Shown piece by piece: positions 1-8,466 of a stretch of DNA of 64,000 bases. Position 1 is the first letter of the stretch. Every line of letters begins with the position of its first letter. Where the stretch lies: NCBI GenBank assembly GCA_963677885.1, contig OY782500.1, forward strand, positions 2,790,001 through 2,854,000. The letters run 5' to 3'. The notes under the pieces are model-generated. The model was not told where the DNA came from. It saw only the letters and a list, made by a program, of their open reading frames with translations, and ran no database searches. The position numbers were made by a program, and so were the translations under genes. Origin of the DNA: UBA1351 sp963677885. Lineage in GTDB: Bacteria; Bacillota; Clostridia; Lachnospirales; Vallitaleaceae.

Positions 1-127
1 TTATACACGATATAGGCTGAAAATTAAATGATCTAAGACTTATTCAAAGAAGCTATCAAGGCAAAAATATCTTGATGTTTAGACGAAAAGAAGATAACAT
101 AAAATTGAAGTAATAAAGGGGGTCACT

Positions 128-1672
128 ATGAAAAAGCAAGGTTTCTTATCTATCATATTTCTACTACTAATTATCTTCACTGGGTGTAGTAATACAAGTG
201 CTGATTCTCTTGATGAGCTAGACGTGAATGAAGATGAGTTGGAATATGTTGAATTAAAAATGTATCTTCTAGGTGATGGAGCCAAAGATGCTCCTATCAT
301 TTGGGAAGAAATTAATATACTATTGGAAGAAAAAATAAACGCCAGGATTATACCTATATTCATTAACTGGGCAGAGGTTAACGATAAGTACCCAATTATT
401 GCTGCTTCTGGTGAAAGCTATGATTTGATTTTTTCAGCTGCTTGGAAGAACTATATGGATTATGCAAGAAAGGGTGCTTTCTATGAGCTGACTGATGAAA
501 TGTTAGAAATGTACGCACCTCTTACCCTTGAAAGACAGGAATCATACTTAATTGATGGAGCAAGGGTTCCAGAAACTGGAAAACTTTATCAATTACCTAT
601 GAACTATACAGAATACAAAACCCATTGTTACGTCCTTCGGGGAGATCTAATGGATAAATATGGAATTGACACTATTGAGAATTCTGATGATTTTATTGAC
701 TATTTAAGATCAATTAGTAGTGAAGAAGGAATGATTCCCTTTGATGCCGGAGGTGAATTCAATCAGATTCTTTCATATCCGTTGACCTTTGAAAGTAAGA
801 CCGCTCATGGAATTACCGGTGCGACGAATAACACAGTAATAACTTATAGGCTAGGTACCAGTCAGTTACTTAGTGATGAAGAAATAAGAAGTTTAAAATT
901 GGATATGTACAAAATTGCCTATGAAATGAGACAAGCAGGGCTATGGTCAGCAAACGCCCCTACCAACAAAGTATCAGTCAATGATTCCTTCAAGGCAGGA
1001 ACCAGCGGAGCAACCATTGAAAATCTTGCCAATATACAGAGCTTGTACACATACATCAGTCAGACAAATCCTGAATGGGATATGAGAGTATATCCATGTA
1101 CACCTGAAGGAACCGGATCCTGGACTAACCCTGTATTCCAAAATGGTATCTCTATTGGTATTCACTCCCAACATCCTGAGAGAGCTCTTATGGCTCTTGA
1201 TATACTAAAAAATGATCGTTTGATCAACATGACATCTGTATATGGTATTGAAGGTGACTATTGGAGTGAAACGTCTGAAGGTAAGGTATTACTTACTGAT
1301 GACAGTGATAAACTAAATGGATATCCCCCAGATGCAGCCTGCCCATGGGGATGGAGAGATGAGTCTTACTATTTAACCATAGAAGGTGGACTTGAAGATT
1401 ATGACCGGTTAATGGATTATTTTAAGGATGAATATATCGCAAACCCGCTGACAAATTTTGTTTTTAATCCGGAAGATGTACAGGAGATACATCAGGCTTT
1501 GACATCATATAAGGATGAACGACTGAAACTTTTACAGTGGGGATTGATACCTTTGGATGAAATTGAAAATACTTATGATGAGATTATAGCCAAGCAGAAA
1601 GCATACGGATTGGACACATATCGAGATGAAATTCAGCGACAGATTGATGCTTATATGGATAGTTTGAATTGA
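128..1672 (+). CDS. ABC transporter substrate-binding lipoprotein (oligosaccharide type, DUF3502-like)
   Basis: This is a 514-residue extracellular solute-binding protein expected to be lipid-anchored outside the membrane and to deliver a sugar or oligosaccharide to an ABC importer. The N-terminus is a lipoprotein signal peptide: a basic start, a hydrophobic stretch and a lipobox ending at Cys20 (FTGCSN). The body resembles LplA-type binding proteins, and the charged C-terminal helices (about residues 460-514) look like the DUF3502 domain. AAAGGGGG lies upstream of the ATG. No permease or ATPase gene lies next to it in this window, so its partners may be to the left of position 1. The GH127 and GH43-like genes downstream suggest an arabinose-containing substrate, but this is inference. 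Confidence 0.85.
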   Translation: MKKQGFLSIIFLLLIIFTGCSNTSADSLDELDVNEDELEYVELKMYLLGDGAKDAPIIWEEINILLEEKINARIIPIFINWAEVNDKYPIIAASGESYDLIFSAAWKNYMDYARKGAFYELTDEMLEMYAPLTLERQESYLIDGARVPETGKLYQLPMNYTEYKTHCYVLRGDLMDKYGIDTIENSDDFIDYLRSISSEEGMIPFDAGGEFNQILSYPLTFESKTAHGITGATNNTVITYRLGTSQLLSDEEIRSLKLDMYKIAYEMRQAGLWSANAPTNKVSVNDSFKAGTSGATIENLANIQSLYTYISQTNPEWDMRVYPCTPEGTGSWTNPVFQNGISIGIHSQHPERALMALDILKNDRLINMTSVYGIEGDYWSETSEGKVLLTDDSDKLNGYPPDAACPWGWRDESYYLTIEGGLEDYDRLMDYFKDEYIANPLTNFVFNPEDVQEIHQALTSYKDERLKLLQWGLIPLDEIENTYDEIIAKQKAYGLDTYRDEIQRQIDAYMDSLN

Positions 1673-1706
1673 AATTTCCAATAACCATTATACATAAAGA
1701 GCAAAT

Positions 1707-2495
1707 CTATATATGATTCCTACGAGTCTTTCTCCATTTGCCAGGAGAAAGGCTTTCTTTTTTGGTAAAGGCCTTATAAAAGACAGAAAGATCCTTATAT
1801 CCAACCGATTCAGCAATTTCTTCAATAGTTTGGTTGGAGTTTTCCAGTAGGATTTTTGCATGCTTGATGCGAACATGGGTCAGGTATTGGATTGGAGTAA
1901 AACCGATGATTTTTTTCATCCTTCGGATAATATAGTCTTTGGAAAAGTGATGGGTTTGAGCCATATCATCCAGGCTAATGGGGTTCATATAGTTGTCGTG
2001 AATATAAGCGACCATATCTTCAATAAAAGGATATGCTTTTAGGCTTTCTTCATGACGATATTGGATGAGTTCATTAAGGATGTTGAGAAAAAGGGCCTGC
2101 TTTCCCAAGGTGTCCCAAAGCAGTCGATTTTGGTAATATTCCAGTTCATCAAAAAGTGGAATCAGATTTGTAGGATTAAAGGTGCCACGGTTGGAAAGGG
2201 TGAGACTGGATTCATGGAGAATCTGGGCATTGAAGTGGATATAGTAGTATTGTGGAGATGGACAAGGTCTTAGTCCTTCCTGAAAAAGACCTGCTTTTTG
2301 TATATACCAATCACCTGGATTTAGGGAGACTTCTTTACCGTCTTCGTTGAAAAACAAGTTGCCTTCCAGTATAAAAAGCAGAACATGATAATCACAGGTC
2401 CTAGTTACATGTTTTTCACCTTCGTAAAAATACCGGTAAGATCCATGAATGAGTTCAGGATACGGATGGATGCCTAAATGTATTTGTTCTTCCAT
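1707..2495 (-). CDS. AraC family transcriptional regulator (cupin sensor + HTH)
   Basis: A 262-residue one-component regulator. The N-terminal half (about residues 1-150) looks like an AraC-type cupin sugar-sensing domain (HVTRTCDYHVLLFILEGN, then LNPGDWYIQKAG). The last 100 residues hold the double helix-turn-helix typical of AraC/XylS, ending in IAESVGYKDLSVFYKAFTKK. GGAG lies six bases before the ATG on the minus strand. It is convergent with the upstream binding-protein gene and divergent from the GH127 gene, so it is likely the local activator of the glycosidase genes. The effector is unknown. Confidence 0.88.
   Translation of the reverse strand: MEEQIHLGIHPYPELIHGSYRYFYEGEKHVTRTCDYHVLLFILEGNLFFNEDGKEVSLNPGDWYIQKAGLFQEGLRPCPSPQYYYIHFNAQILHESSLTLSNRGTFNPTNLIPLFDELEYYQNRLLWDTLGKQALFLNILNELIQYRHEESLKAYPFIEDMVAYIHDNYMNPISLDDMAQTHHFSKDYIIRRMKKIIGFTPIQYLTHVRIKHAKILLENSNQTIEEIAESVGYKDLSVFYKAFTKKESLSPGKWRKTRRNHI
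1728..1766 (+). terminator. Candidate terminator of the first gene, inside the 3' end of the AraC gene
   Basis: CTTTCTCC and GGAGAAAG (1728-1735 and 1744-1751) form an 8-bp stem followed by a T-rich run. It would end transcription of the rightward binding-protein gene, but it lies within the coding sequence of the convergent AraC gene. Confidence 0.5.
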
Positions 2496-2642
2496 AATAT
2501 CTCCTTAGCCACGCAGGCGGCAAGTAATCGTGTGAGCTAGAGTTGCCGGGTCGATTTTTGCATAGTATAGGCTGTCTTTTGCACTGGTTTATTCTTATTA
2601 TAACCAATAAAATAAACTTATCAAGACTTATGGGAGGTTATG

Positions 2643-4505
2643 ATGACATTAAATCAAGGAAAATATAGGTTCTTCAATCCTAATGAAATCCAGCCTGAAG
2701 GCTGGTTAAAAAAACAATTGGAAATTCAGGCCAAAGGGCTATCAGGAAATCTGGATCTTTTTTGGCCGGATATTGCAGATTCCAGCTGGATTGGTGGAAG
2801 TCATGAAGGTTGGGAGAGGGTTCCTTATTGGCTGGATGGATTTATTCCATTGGCCTGGCTTTTAGATGATGATGGCATGAAGGAACGGGCGACTAAGTAT
2901 ATCAATTACATTATTGACCATCAGGAAGAGGATGGCTGGATTAGTCCGGCAAAGGGCCAGGAAAGAGACCGGTATGATATGTGGGCGGCTTTTCTAATCG
3001 TAAAGGTTTTGGTTCTTTATCATGATTTTACTGACGATGAGCGCATTGAAGAAGTTGTCAGAAAAACCCTGATTTCAATGGACCGGCATATCGATAAGTT
3101 TATGCTATTTGACTGGGCCCAGGCAAGGTGGTTTGAGGTCCTTATAGGCATATGGTGGTTGTATGAGCGAAGTCCTGAAGATTGGCTCTTAAAACTGGCA
3201 ACCAAGGTATCTGCCCAGGGACTGGACTGGAAAAAGCTTTTTGAAAACTGGCCTTATCGTGTTACCCAAAAGAACTGGAGCCAGATGAATCATGTGGTCA
3301 ATAATGCCATGATGCTAAAAAGTGGTGCTCTTATGTGGAAAATGACCGGTCAGGAAGACCTGCTTAAAGAGGCGGAAATGATGTATGGTGAGCTTATGAA
3401 ATACCATGGGATGGTAACCGGTGTGTTTACAGGAGACGAATGTCTTGCAGGTCTTAGTCCAACCCAGGGAACGGAGCTTTGTGCAGTTGCTGAGCTTATG
3501 TATTCCTTTAGCCACCTTCTAAGTATTACAGGTAATCCGGTTTGGGGAGACCGATTGGAAAAGGTCGCCTTCAATGCCCTGCCGGCAACCTTTAGTCCGG
3601 ATATGTGGACCCACCAGTATGACCAGCAGGTCAATCAGGTTCAGTGTTCCAGACAGGAACATCCTGTTTTTTATACCAACAGCGGCGAGTCCAATCTTTT
3701 TGGCCTGGAGCCTAATTTTGGTTGCTGTACGGCTAATCTTAGCCAACCTTGGCCCAAGCTTGCCTTGTCTACCTTTATGAGAACAGAAAATGGTATTCTT
3801 TCTTCTATTTTTTGCCCTTCTAGAGTAAAAACAAGTCTTCATGGAGTAGGCGTTCAAGTAAGCTTGGAAACGGATTATCCTTTTTCAGATGTATTGAATT
3901 ATCAGGTCCAAGTTGATAGCCGGATTGATTTTGACTTGAGTATCAGAATTCCGGCTTGGTCGACTCAAGTTGATGTATCTGGTGATCATATGAATTATAA
4001 TATGGAGGAAGGTTTACTTAATATTGTCGGTCCTTTTGAAGGACTATCCAATATTAACATTCAACTTCATCGTATACCGGAAATGGTGGCCAGACCTAAT
4101 GAAATGTACGCTCTGGTTCATGGTCCTCTCGTCTACGCCTTACCAATAAAAAGTCAGTGGAAGCAAATCAATAAAGACATGGAAGGCCATGAATTTCCCC
4201 ACTGTGATTATGAGATTTTTCCAACCAGTGATTGGAATTACAAGTTATTGATAGATCCCAAACATATAGAGGCTGGAGTAAGGTTTGAGTATAAGAAGTT
4301 AGGCCAAATGCCTTTTTCAGAAGAGGGAGCTCCTCTAGTGGCTAAAGTCAGGGCTAAGAAAATTGATTGGCCTATTAGGGATGGTGTTGCAGCGAGAGTG
4401 CCCCTTGAAAGATGGAGTGAGTGCAAGGAGGAAGAAGTAGAGTTGATTCCTTATGGATGTACGACCCTTCGGTTAACCGAGATGCCGATTGATGAAGGCT
4501 ATTAG
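2643..4505 (+). CDS. GH127-type beta-L-arabinofuranosidase (DUF1680 family)
   Basis: A roughly 620-residue glycosidase with the (alpha/alpha)6 fold family signature of DUF1680. The zinc-thiolate active-site set of the family is visible: GTELC (Glu278 and Cys280) and GCC (Cys361, Cys362), matching the Cys3-Glu site of the characterised enzyme HypBA1, in which one cysteine is the nucleophile. An acidic residue in the GDE motif near 266 may be the acid/base. There is no signal peptide, so it should act in the cytoplasm on imported oligosaccharides. Of two adjacent ATGs, 2643 has better spacing (five bases) from GGGAGG. It overlaps no neighbour, and the GH43-like gene starts 10 bases after its stop, so the two form an operon. 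The exact linkage specificity is inference. Confidence 0.85.
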   Translation: MTLNQGKYRFFNPNEIQPEGWLKKQLEIQAKGLSGNLDLFWPDIADSSWIGGSHEGWERVPYWLDGFIPLAWLLDDDGMKERATKYINYIIDHQEEDGWISPAKGQERDRYDMWAAFLIVKVLVLYHDFTDDERIEEVVRKTLISMDRHIDKFMLFDWAQARWFEVLIGIWWLYERSPEDWLLKLATKVSAQGLDWKKLFENWPYRVTQKNWSQMNHVVNNAMMLKSGALMWKMTGQEDLLKEAEMMYGELMKYHGMVTGVFTGDECLAGLSPTQGTELCAVAELMYSFSHLLSITGNPVWGDRLEKVAFNALPATFSPDMWTHQYDQQVNQVQCSRQEHPVFYTNSGESNLFGLEPNFGCCTANLSQPWPKLALSTFMRTENGILSSIFCPSRVKTSLHGVGVQVSLETDYPFSDVLNYQVQVDSRIDFDLSIRIPAWSTQVDVSGDHMNYNMEEGLLNIVGPFEGLSNINIQLHRIPEMVARPNEMYALVHGPLVYALPIKSQWKQINKDMEGHEFPHCDYEIFPTSDWNYKLLIDPKHIEAGVRFEYKKLGQMPFSEEGAPLVAKVRAKKIDWPIRDGVAARVPLERWSECKEEEVELIPYGCTTLRLTEMPIDEGY

Positions 4506-4515
4506 GAGGAAGTCT

Positions 4516-5415
4516 ATGTTATTTACGGATATAACCAACGGAAGTAATATTGCCAAAGACCCTGCAGTTGTTAGGTTTGAGGGAAACTACTATATGTATT
4601 ACTCCACCCACTTTAGGGATGATTTTGGTAGGGAGAAATGGGGGATTGGTATCGCAGTATCCAGTGACCTGGAAGAGTGGACAAAGATAGGTGATATAGA
4701 CCCGGTCGGTGATTTGGAGAAAAATGGTATCTGTGCCCCTGGAGCCATGGTATATGAAGGTAGAGTTCATCTTTTTTATCAGACTTATGGCAATTTTGAG
4801 AAAGATGCTATCTGTCATGCAGTTTCAGAGGATGGTCATATTTTCATGAGAAACAGGACCAATCCGATTCTTAAAGCTGAGGGAGACTGGAATAACGGTA
4901 GAGCCATTGATGCTGATGTCTGTATTTTTAAGGACAAGTTATACCTGTATTTTGCTACAAGGGATCCTAAGGGCCAGATTCAGATGCAGGGGGTGAGTCA
5001 GTGTCCCTTAGATGGTAAGTTTGAAAGGAATCAGTGGAAGCAGATTTGCCAGTCCAGCATTTTGGCGCCGGAACTTGCCTGGGAGCAGGAATGTATAGAA
5101 GCAGCTGCCACTCTTGTTAAGAATGACAAGGTCTATATGTTCTATGCCGGAGCCTATAACAATCAGCCCCAGCAGATTGGGATTGCCGTTAGTGATGACG
5201 GGATTCATTTTGAGAGAATGCAGGATGAACCAATACTGAAGAATGGTGATGAAGGAAGTTGGAACCGGTCAGAATCTGGACACCCTTATGTTTTTGAAGA
5301 TGAGGATGGAAGGATCTATCTTTTTTATCAGGGTAATAATGATGGTGGCAGATCTTGGTATTTGTCTAAGAAAGAAGTAGTTTTTAATAATGCCAGCCCT
5401 CAAATTTTAGAATAG
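4516..5415 (+). CDS. GH43-like five-bladed beta-propeller glycosidase
   Basis: A 299-residue protein with the repeating propeller pattern of GH43/GH32-type enzymes (ARDPKG-, FYQTYG- and YLFYQG-like strands). Likely catalytic acids are Asp15 in KDPAV, Asp132 or Asp134 in IDADV, and Glu192 or Glu195 in ECIEAAA, in the order expected for GH43. There is no signal peptide. I chose the ATG at 4516 because GGAGGA precedes it at the right distance; an upstream in-frame ATG at 4489 lies inside the preceding gene. It is the second gene of the GH127 operon and is followed by a strong terminator. Likely role: removing arabinofuranosyl or xylosyl units inside the cell. The exact subfamily is not resolved. 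Confidence 0.75.
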   Translation: MLFTDITNGSNIAKDPAVVRFEGNYYMYYSTHFRDDFGREKWGIGIAVSSDLEEWTKIGDIDPVGDLEKNGICAPGAMVYEGRVHLFYQTYGNFEKDAICHAVSEDGHIFMRNRTNPILKAEGDWNNGRAIDADVCIFKDKLYLYFATRDPKGQIQMQGVSQCPLDGKFERNQWKQICQSSILAPELAWEQECIEAAATLVKNDKVYMFYAGAYNNQPQQIGIAVSDDGIHFERMQDEPILKNGDEGSWNRSESGHPYVFEDEDGRIYLFYQGNNDGGRSWYLSKKEVVFNNASPQILE

Positions 5416-5430
5416 AATAGGTTTCATAGG

Positions 5431-5462
5431 AAAAACAGGTCTCCCCACAGACCTGTTTTTTC
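5431..5462 (+). terminator. Rho-independent terminator after the GH127/GH43 operon
   Basis: An 11-bp perfect stem (AAAAACAGGTC and GACCTGTTTTT) with an 8-base loop and a T run. It separates the glycosidase operon from the AraR-controlled gene that follows. Confidence 0.92.
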
Positions 5463-5478
5463 CATAAACAAAGTAAAC

Positions 5479-5507
5479 TTGCGATGAAAATCCAATGATG
5501 ATACAAT
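5479..5507 (+). promoter_or_regulatory. Sigma-A promoter of the first ChvE-like gene
   Basis: TTGCGA (5479-5484), a 17-base spacer and TACAAT (5502-5507). An AraR-type operator follows directly. Confidence 0.75.
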
Positions 5508-5510
5508 ACA

Positions 5511-5524
5511 CTTGTACGGACAAA
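5511..5524 (+). promoter_or_regulatory. AraR-type operator 1
   Basis: TTGTACGGACAA (5512-5523) matches the AraR core TTGTACGTACAA with one change. It lies just downstream of the -10 box, where binding would block transcription start. Confidence 0.8.
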
Positions 5525-5546
5525 TCATTATTGAGAGAAGGTTACT

Positions 5547-6599
5547 ATGAAAAAATGGTTGGGTTTTTACGGATTATTAGTGGTTATGCTTTTACTGCTC
5601 ATGGGGTGCAGTGGGGCAAGAGACGTCAAGGTAGGGATTTCTATGCCTACCAAGTCATCAGAGCGTTGGCTCCTTGATGCCAAGTATACAGTTAGTGAAC
5701 TGGAAGAAAAAGGTTATGATACGGAGATTGCCTTTGCTGAAGACGTTGTTGGTAATCAGGCTTCTCAGATTGAAAGTTTTATACAGGACGGTGTGGACCT
5801 CCTTATTGTTGCGCCAATTGATTCGGAACCCTTGCATCAGGTCCTTCAGAAGGCTGAAGAAAAGGGCATTCCTGTTATTTCCTATGACCGGTTAATCCTG
5901 GATATGGACTCTATTGATTTTTACGTATCTTTTGATAATTTTCAGGTCGGTGTCCTCCAGGGCAGGTATTTGGTGGATTCTTTGGACTTTTCAACAGGGC
6001 CAAAGGCTATAGAACTCTTTGCAGGATCTCCCGATGACAATAATTCGACCTTGTTCTTTGATGGTGCTATGTCAGTCATAAGGCCTTATATTGAATCAGG
6101 AGATATAGTTGTTCCCAGTGAGCAATATGATATGAAAGAAATTTCTACTCTTCGGTGGGACAAGATGATCGCCAAAAGCCGGATGACTTCCTTATTGAAT
6201 CTATATTATCAGGACAGAGATCTTCATGGTGTTCTGGCCCCTTATGACGGAATTAGCCGGGGGGTTATTGAAGCCCTTGAGGAATATGGATATACCGAAA
6301 GCCGTATGCCTTATATTACCGGCCAGGATGCTGAATCCTTATCTATCAAAAGTATTTTGGACCAGAAGCAGGGCATGACAGTTTTTAAAGATGTCCGTTT
6401 GCTGGCTAAAGAAGCAGGAGATATTGCTGAGAAGATTATTGACGGTGAATTGGAAACAAGTCGCTATACCAGCCTTTATAATGGTAAAATTGATGTGCCA
6501 TCTTCCTTTATGGAACCGGTGGCAGTCGATGAAAGCAATTGGGAAGAGGTCCTGGTTGGGTCCGGATATTACTCCAGTGAAGAAATATTAAGTGACTAA
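5547..6599 (+). CDS. ChvE-like monosaccharide-binding lipoprotein (second copy)
   Basis: A 350-residue periplasmic-binding protein type 1 family member with a lipobox at Cys21 (LLMGCSG). It carries the ChvE signatures MPTKSSERW, SYDRLILD, ELFAGSPDDNNS and TGQDAES, and is a clear paralogue of the binding protein at 8467. Like ChvE it should bind free pentoses or hexoses such as arabinose, galactose, xylose or glucose. It has its own promoter, operator and terminator and no permease beside it, so it probably shares the GguA/GguB importer, or serves as a scavenging or sensory binding protein. The ATG is preceded by GAGAAGG. Confidence 0.85.
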   Translation: MKKWLGFYGLLVVMLLLLMGCSGARDVKVGISMPTKSSERWLLDAKYTVSELEEKGYDTEIAFAEDVVGNQASQIESFIQDGVDLLIVAPIDSEPLHQVLQKAEEKGIPVISYDRLILDMDSIDFYVSFDNFQVGVLQGRYLVDSLDFSTGPKAIELFAGSPDDNNSTLFFDGAMSVIRPYIESGDIVVPSEQYDMKEISTLRWDKMIAKSRMTSLLNLYYQDRDLHGVLAPYDGISRGVIEALEEYGYTESRMPYITGQDAESLSIKSILDQKQGMTVFKDVRLLAKEAGDIAEKIIDGELETSRYTSLYNGKIDVPSSFMEPVAVDESNWEEVLVGSGYYSSEEILSD

Positions 6600-6605
6600 A
6601 ATGTT

Positions 6606-6656
6606 GAGCCCTGAGTCAGTCGAAAAACTGTTTGATTCAGAGCTCTTTTATTTTTA
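6606..6656 (+). terminator. Terminator after the first ChvE-like gene
   Basis: An imperfect stem (GAGCcCTGAgTCA with TGATTCAGAGCTC) followed by TTTTATTTTT. Its T run adjoins the -35 box of the kinase promoter. Confidence 0.75.
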
Positions 6657-6658
6657 AC

Positions 6659-6687
6659 TTGAAATGTACGTACAAATTAAATATAAT
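6659..6687 (+). promoter_or_regulatory. Promoter of the FGGY kinase gene
   Basis: TTGAAA (6659-6664), 17 bases, TATAAT (6682-6687). The spacer holds an AraR operator. Confidence 0.85.
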
Positions 6688-6700
6688 ATACATACAAGTT
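6665..6700 (+). promoter_or_regulatory. AraR-type operators 2a and 2b at the kinase promoter
   Basis: The perfect palindrome TGTACGTACA (6665-6674, extended by AAAT) fills the promoter spacer. A weaker second site, ATACATACAAGTT (6688-6700), lies just past the -10 box. Paired AraR sites allowing cooperative binding are known at B. subtilis ara promoters. Confidence 0.8.
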
Positions 6701-6727
6701 ATCGTGATTAAAGGAGAAGGTATAGAA

Positions 6728-8320
6728 ATGATGAAAGATTGGAAAGCGGTTATTGAGGCAGGTCAGGCAGTCATTGGAATGGAACTTGGTTCAACTAGGA
6801 TTAAGACAGTTCTTATCGACGGAGACAGTCATGAACCCATTGCCTCAGGCAGCTATGACTGGGAAAATCAATTGGTAGATGGATACTGGACTTACAGTAT
6901 TGAAAATATTTGGAAAGGAATCCAGACAAGTTACAAGGACTTAAAGGATCGTGTTCAAAAGGATTATGGCGTAACCATTAAATCGGTTAAGGCCTTGGGC
7001 TTTTCAGCAATGATGCATGGATATATGGCTTTTGATGAAAAGGGAGATTTGCTGGTGCCTTTTAGAACCTGGAGAAACAACCTTCAGGGCCAGGCAAGTA
7101 AGGAACTGACAGAACTCTTTGGCTATCCTATACCACAACGGTGGTCTATTGCCCATCTATATCAGGCGATGTTAAATAATGAAGAGCATATTAAGGATAT
7201 TACTTTCCTGACAACCTTGGCAGGTTATATTCACTGGACTTTGACCGGTCAAAAGGTTATGGGTGTTGGCGAAGCATCAGGTATGTTTCCTATTGATACA
7301 GGGACAGGTTCATATTTTGAAGGCATGTTGGACCAATTTGATGAAAAGGCTGCTGCCTATCCATGGAAGATTAGAGAGATTATGCCTAAGGTCCTAACGG
7401 CCGGTGAAAATGCCGGAAGTCTAAGTGAAGCTGGTGCTGCTTTACTGGATCCAAGTGGGGACCTTGAGCCAGGCATTTTGTTCTGTCCACCGGAAGGTGA
7501 TGCCGGAACAGGAATGGTTGCAACCAACTCTATAGCTCAGAGAACCGGTAATGTATCAGCAGGAACCTCAGTTTTTGCCATGATAGTATTGGAAAATGAG
7601 TTAAGCCGGGTTCATGAGGAAATTGATCAGGTAACGACCCCAGATGGCAGTTTGGTGGCTATGGTCCACTCCAACAACTGCTCCTCAAATCTTGATGCCT
7701 GGGTTGGTATTTTGGAGGAAGCAGCCATTACCCTTGGTGCTGAATTTGATAAGGATACCCTTTATGGAAACCTCTATCGCAAGGCCATGGAAGGTGATGC
7801 AGACTGTGGTGGGCTTCTTTCTATCGGCTATCTGTCCGGTGAGCATATTACCCATTTTTCAGAAGGACGACCTCTCTTTGCCAGAAAACCTGAGAGCACC
7901 TTTAATCTGGCTAATTTTGTTCGTGCCAACCTTTATACGGCACTTGGTGCGTTGAAGATCGGCATGGATATCCTCTTTAAGGAAGAAAAAGTGGAAGTTG
8001 ATGAGATTCTTGGTCATGGTGGATTCTTTAAAGTAGTTGGAGTCGGAAACAGGGTTATGTCTGCAGCAGCCGGTGTTCCCGTAACCTTAATGGAAACAGC
8101 CGGTGAAGGTGGAGCCTGGGGGATTGCAGTACTTGCGGCATATTCAGCAGGTAAAGCTGGAGATGAAAGTCTTGGAGATTACCTTAATGAAAAGGTCTTC
8201 AAAAACCAGTCAACCATTACCTTTGAACCAATTCCTGAGGAAGTTGCCGGTTTCGAAAGCTTTATGGAAACCTATAAGAAAGGTCTTGTGATTGAGAAGG
8301 CAGCTGTAGAAAACATGTAG
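6728..8320 (+). CDS. FGGY-family carbohydrate kinase, probable L-ribulokinase
   Basis: A 530-residue sugar kinase of the FGGY family. The N-terminal phosphate-binding loop is at residues 16-27 (IGMELGSTRIK), and the C-terminal ATP-binding region contains GHGGFFKV and GEGGAWGIAVLAAY. It should phosphorylate L-ribulose, the product of AraA, giving the substrate of AraD. This rests on its strong AraR operators and on araA and araD being the only other pathway genes here. It may match the AraK-type ribulokinase described in Clostridium acetobutylicum rather than classical AraB; a xylulokinase activity is the main alternative. The start at 6728 follows AAAGGAGAAGG; reading further upstream would run into the promoter. 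Confidence 0.82.
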   Translation: MMKDWKAVIEAGQAVIGMELGSTRIKTVLIDGDSHEPIASGSYDWENQLVDGYWTYSIENIWKGIQTSYKDLKDRVQKDYGVTIKSVKALGFSAMMHGYMAFDEKGDLLVPFRTWRNNLQGQASKELTELFGYPIPQRWSIAHLYQAMLNNEEHIKDITFLTTLAGYIHWTLTGQKVMGVGEASGMFPIDTGTGSYFEGMLDQFDEKAAAYPWKIREIMPKVLTAGENAGSLSEAGAALLDPSGDLEPGILFCPPEGDAGTGMVATNSIAQRTGNVSAGTSVFAMIVLENELSRVHEEIDQVTTPDGSLVAMVHSNNCSSNLDAWVGILEEAAITLGAEFDKDTLYGNLYRKAMEGDADCGGLLSIGYLSGEHITHFSEGRPLFARKPESTFNLANFVRANLYTALGALKIGMDILFKEEKVEVDEILGHGGFFKVVGVGNRVMSAAAGVPVTLMETAGEGGAWGIAVLAAYSAGKAGDESLGDYLNEKVFKNQSTITFEPIPEEVAGFESFMETYKKGLVIEKAAVENM

Positions 8321-8404
8321 GCATGAACCTTATTTTATAAAAAAGAGTGCTTCATATCATAAATTAATCCCTTTTATTGTAAATACTTTTGTTTTCTTGT
8401 TTCG

Positions 8405-8420
8405 TATAATGTACGTACAA
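8405..8420 (+). promoter_or_regulatory. -10 box and AraR-type operator 3 before chvE
   Basis: TATAAT (8405-8410) overlaps the perfect palindrome TGTACGTACA (8410-8419), extended by AGTT. I see no good -35 box at the usual distance. Binding of AraR here would cover the -10 box. Confidence 0.8.
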
Positions 8421-8466
8421 GTTAACAAAAGTATTTTTTTTAGCAAATAACTTTAGGAGGGAACAA

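Noticed and set aside
1..127. Possible end of an upstream gene
   Set aside because: No convincing coding frame reaches the first bases; only the leader of the first gene is visible.
3519..3857. Minus-strand open frame inside the GH127 gene
   Set aside because: Its composition follows the codon pattern of the real gene and it lacks a start signal.
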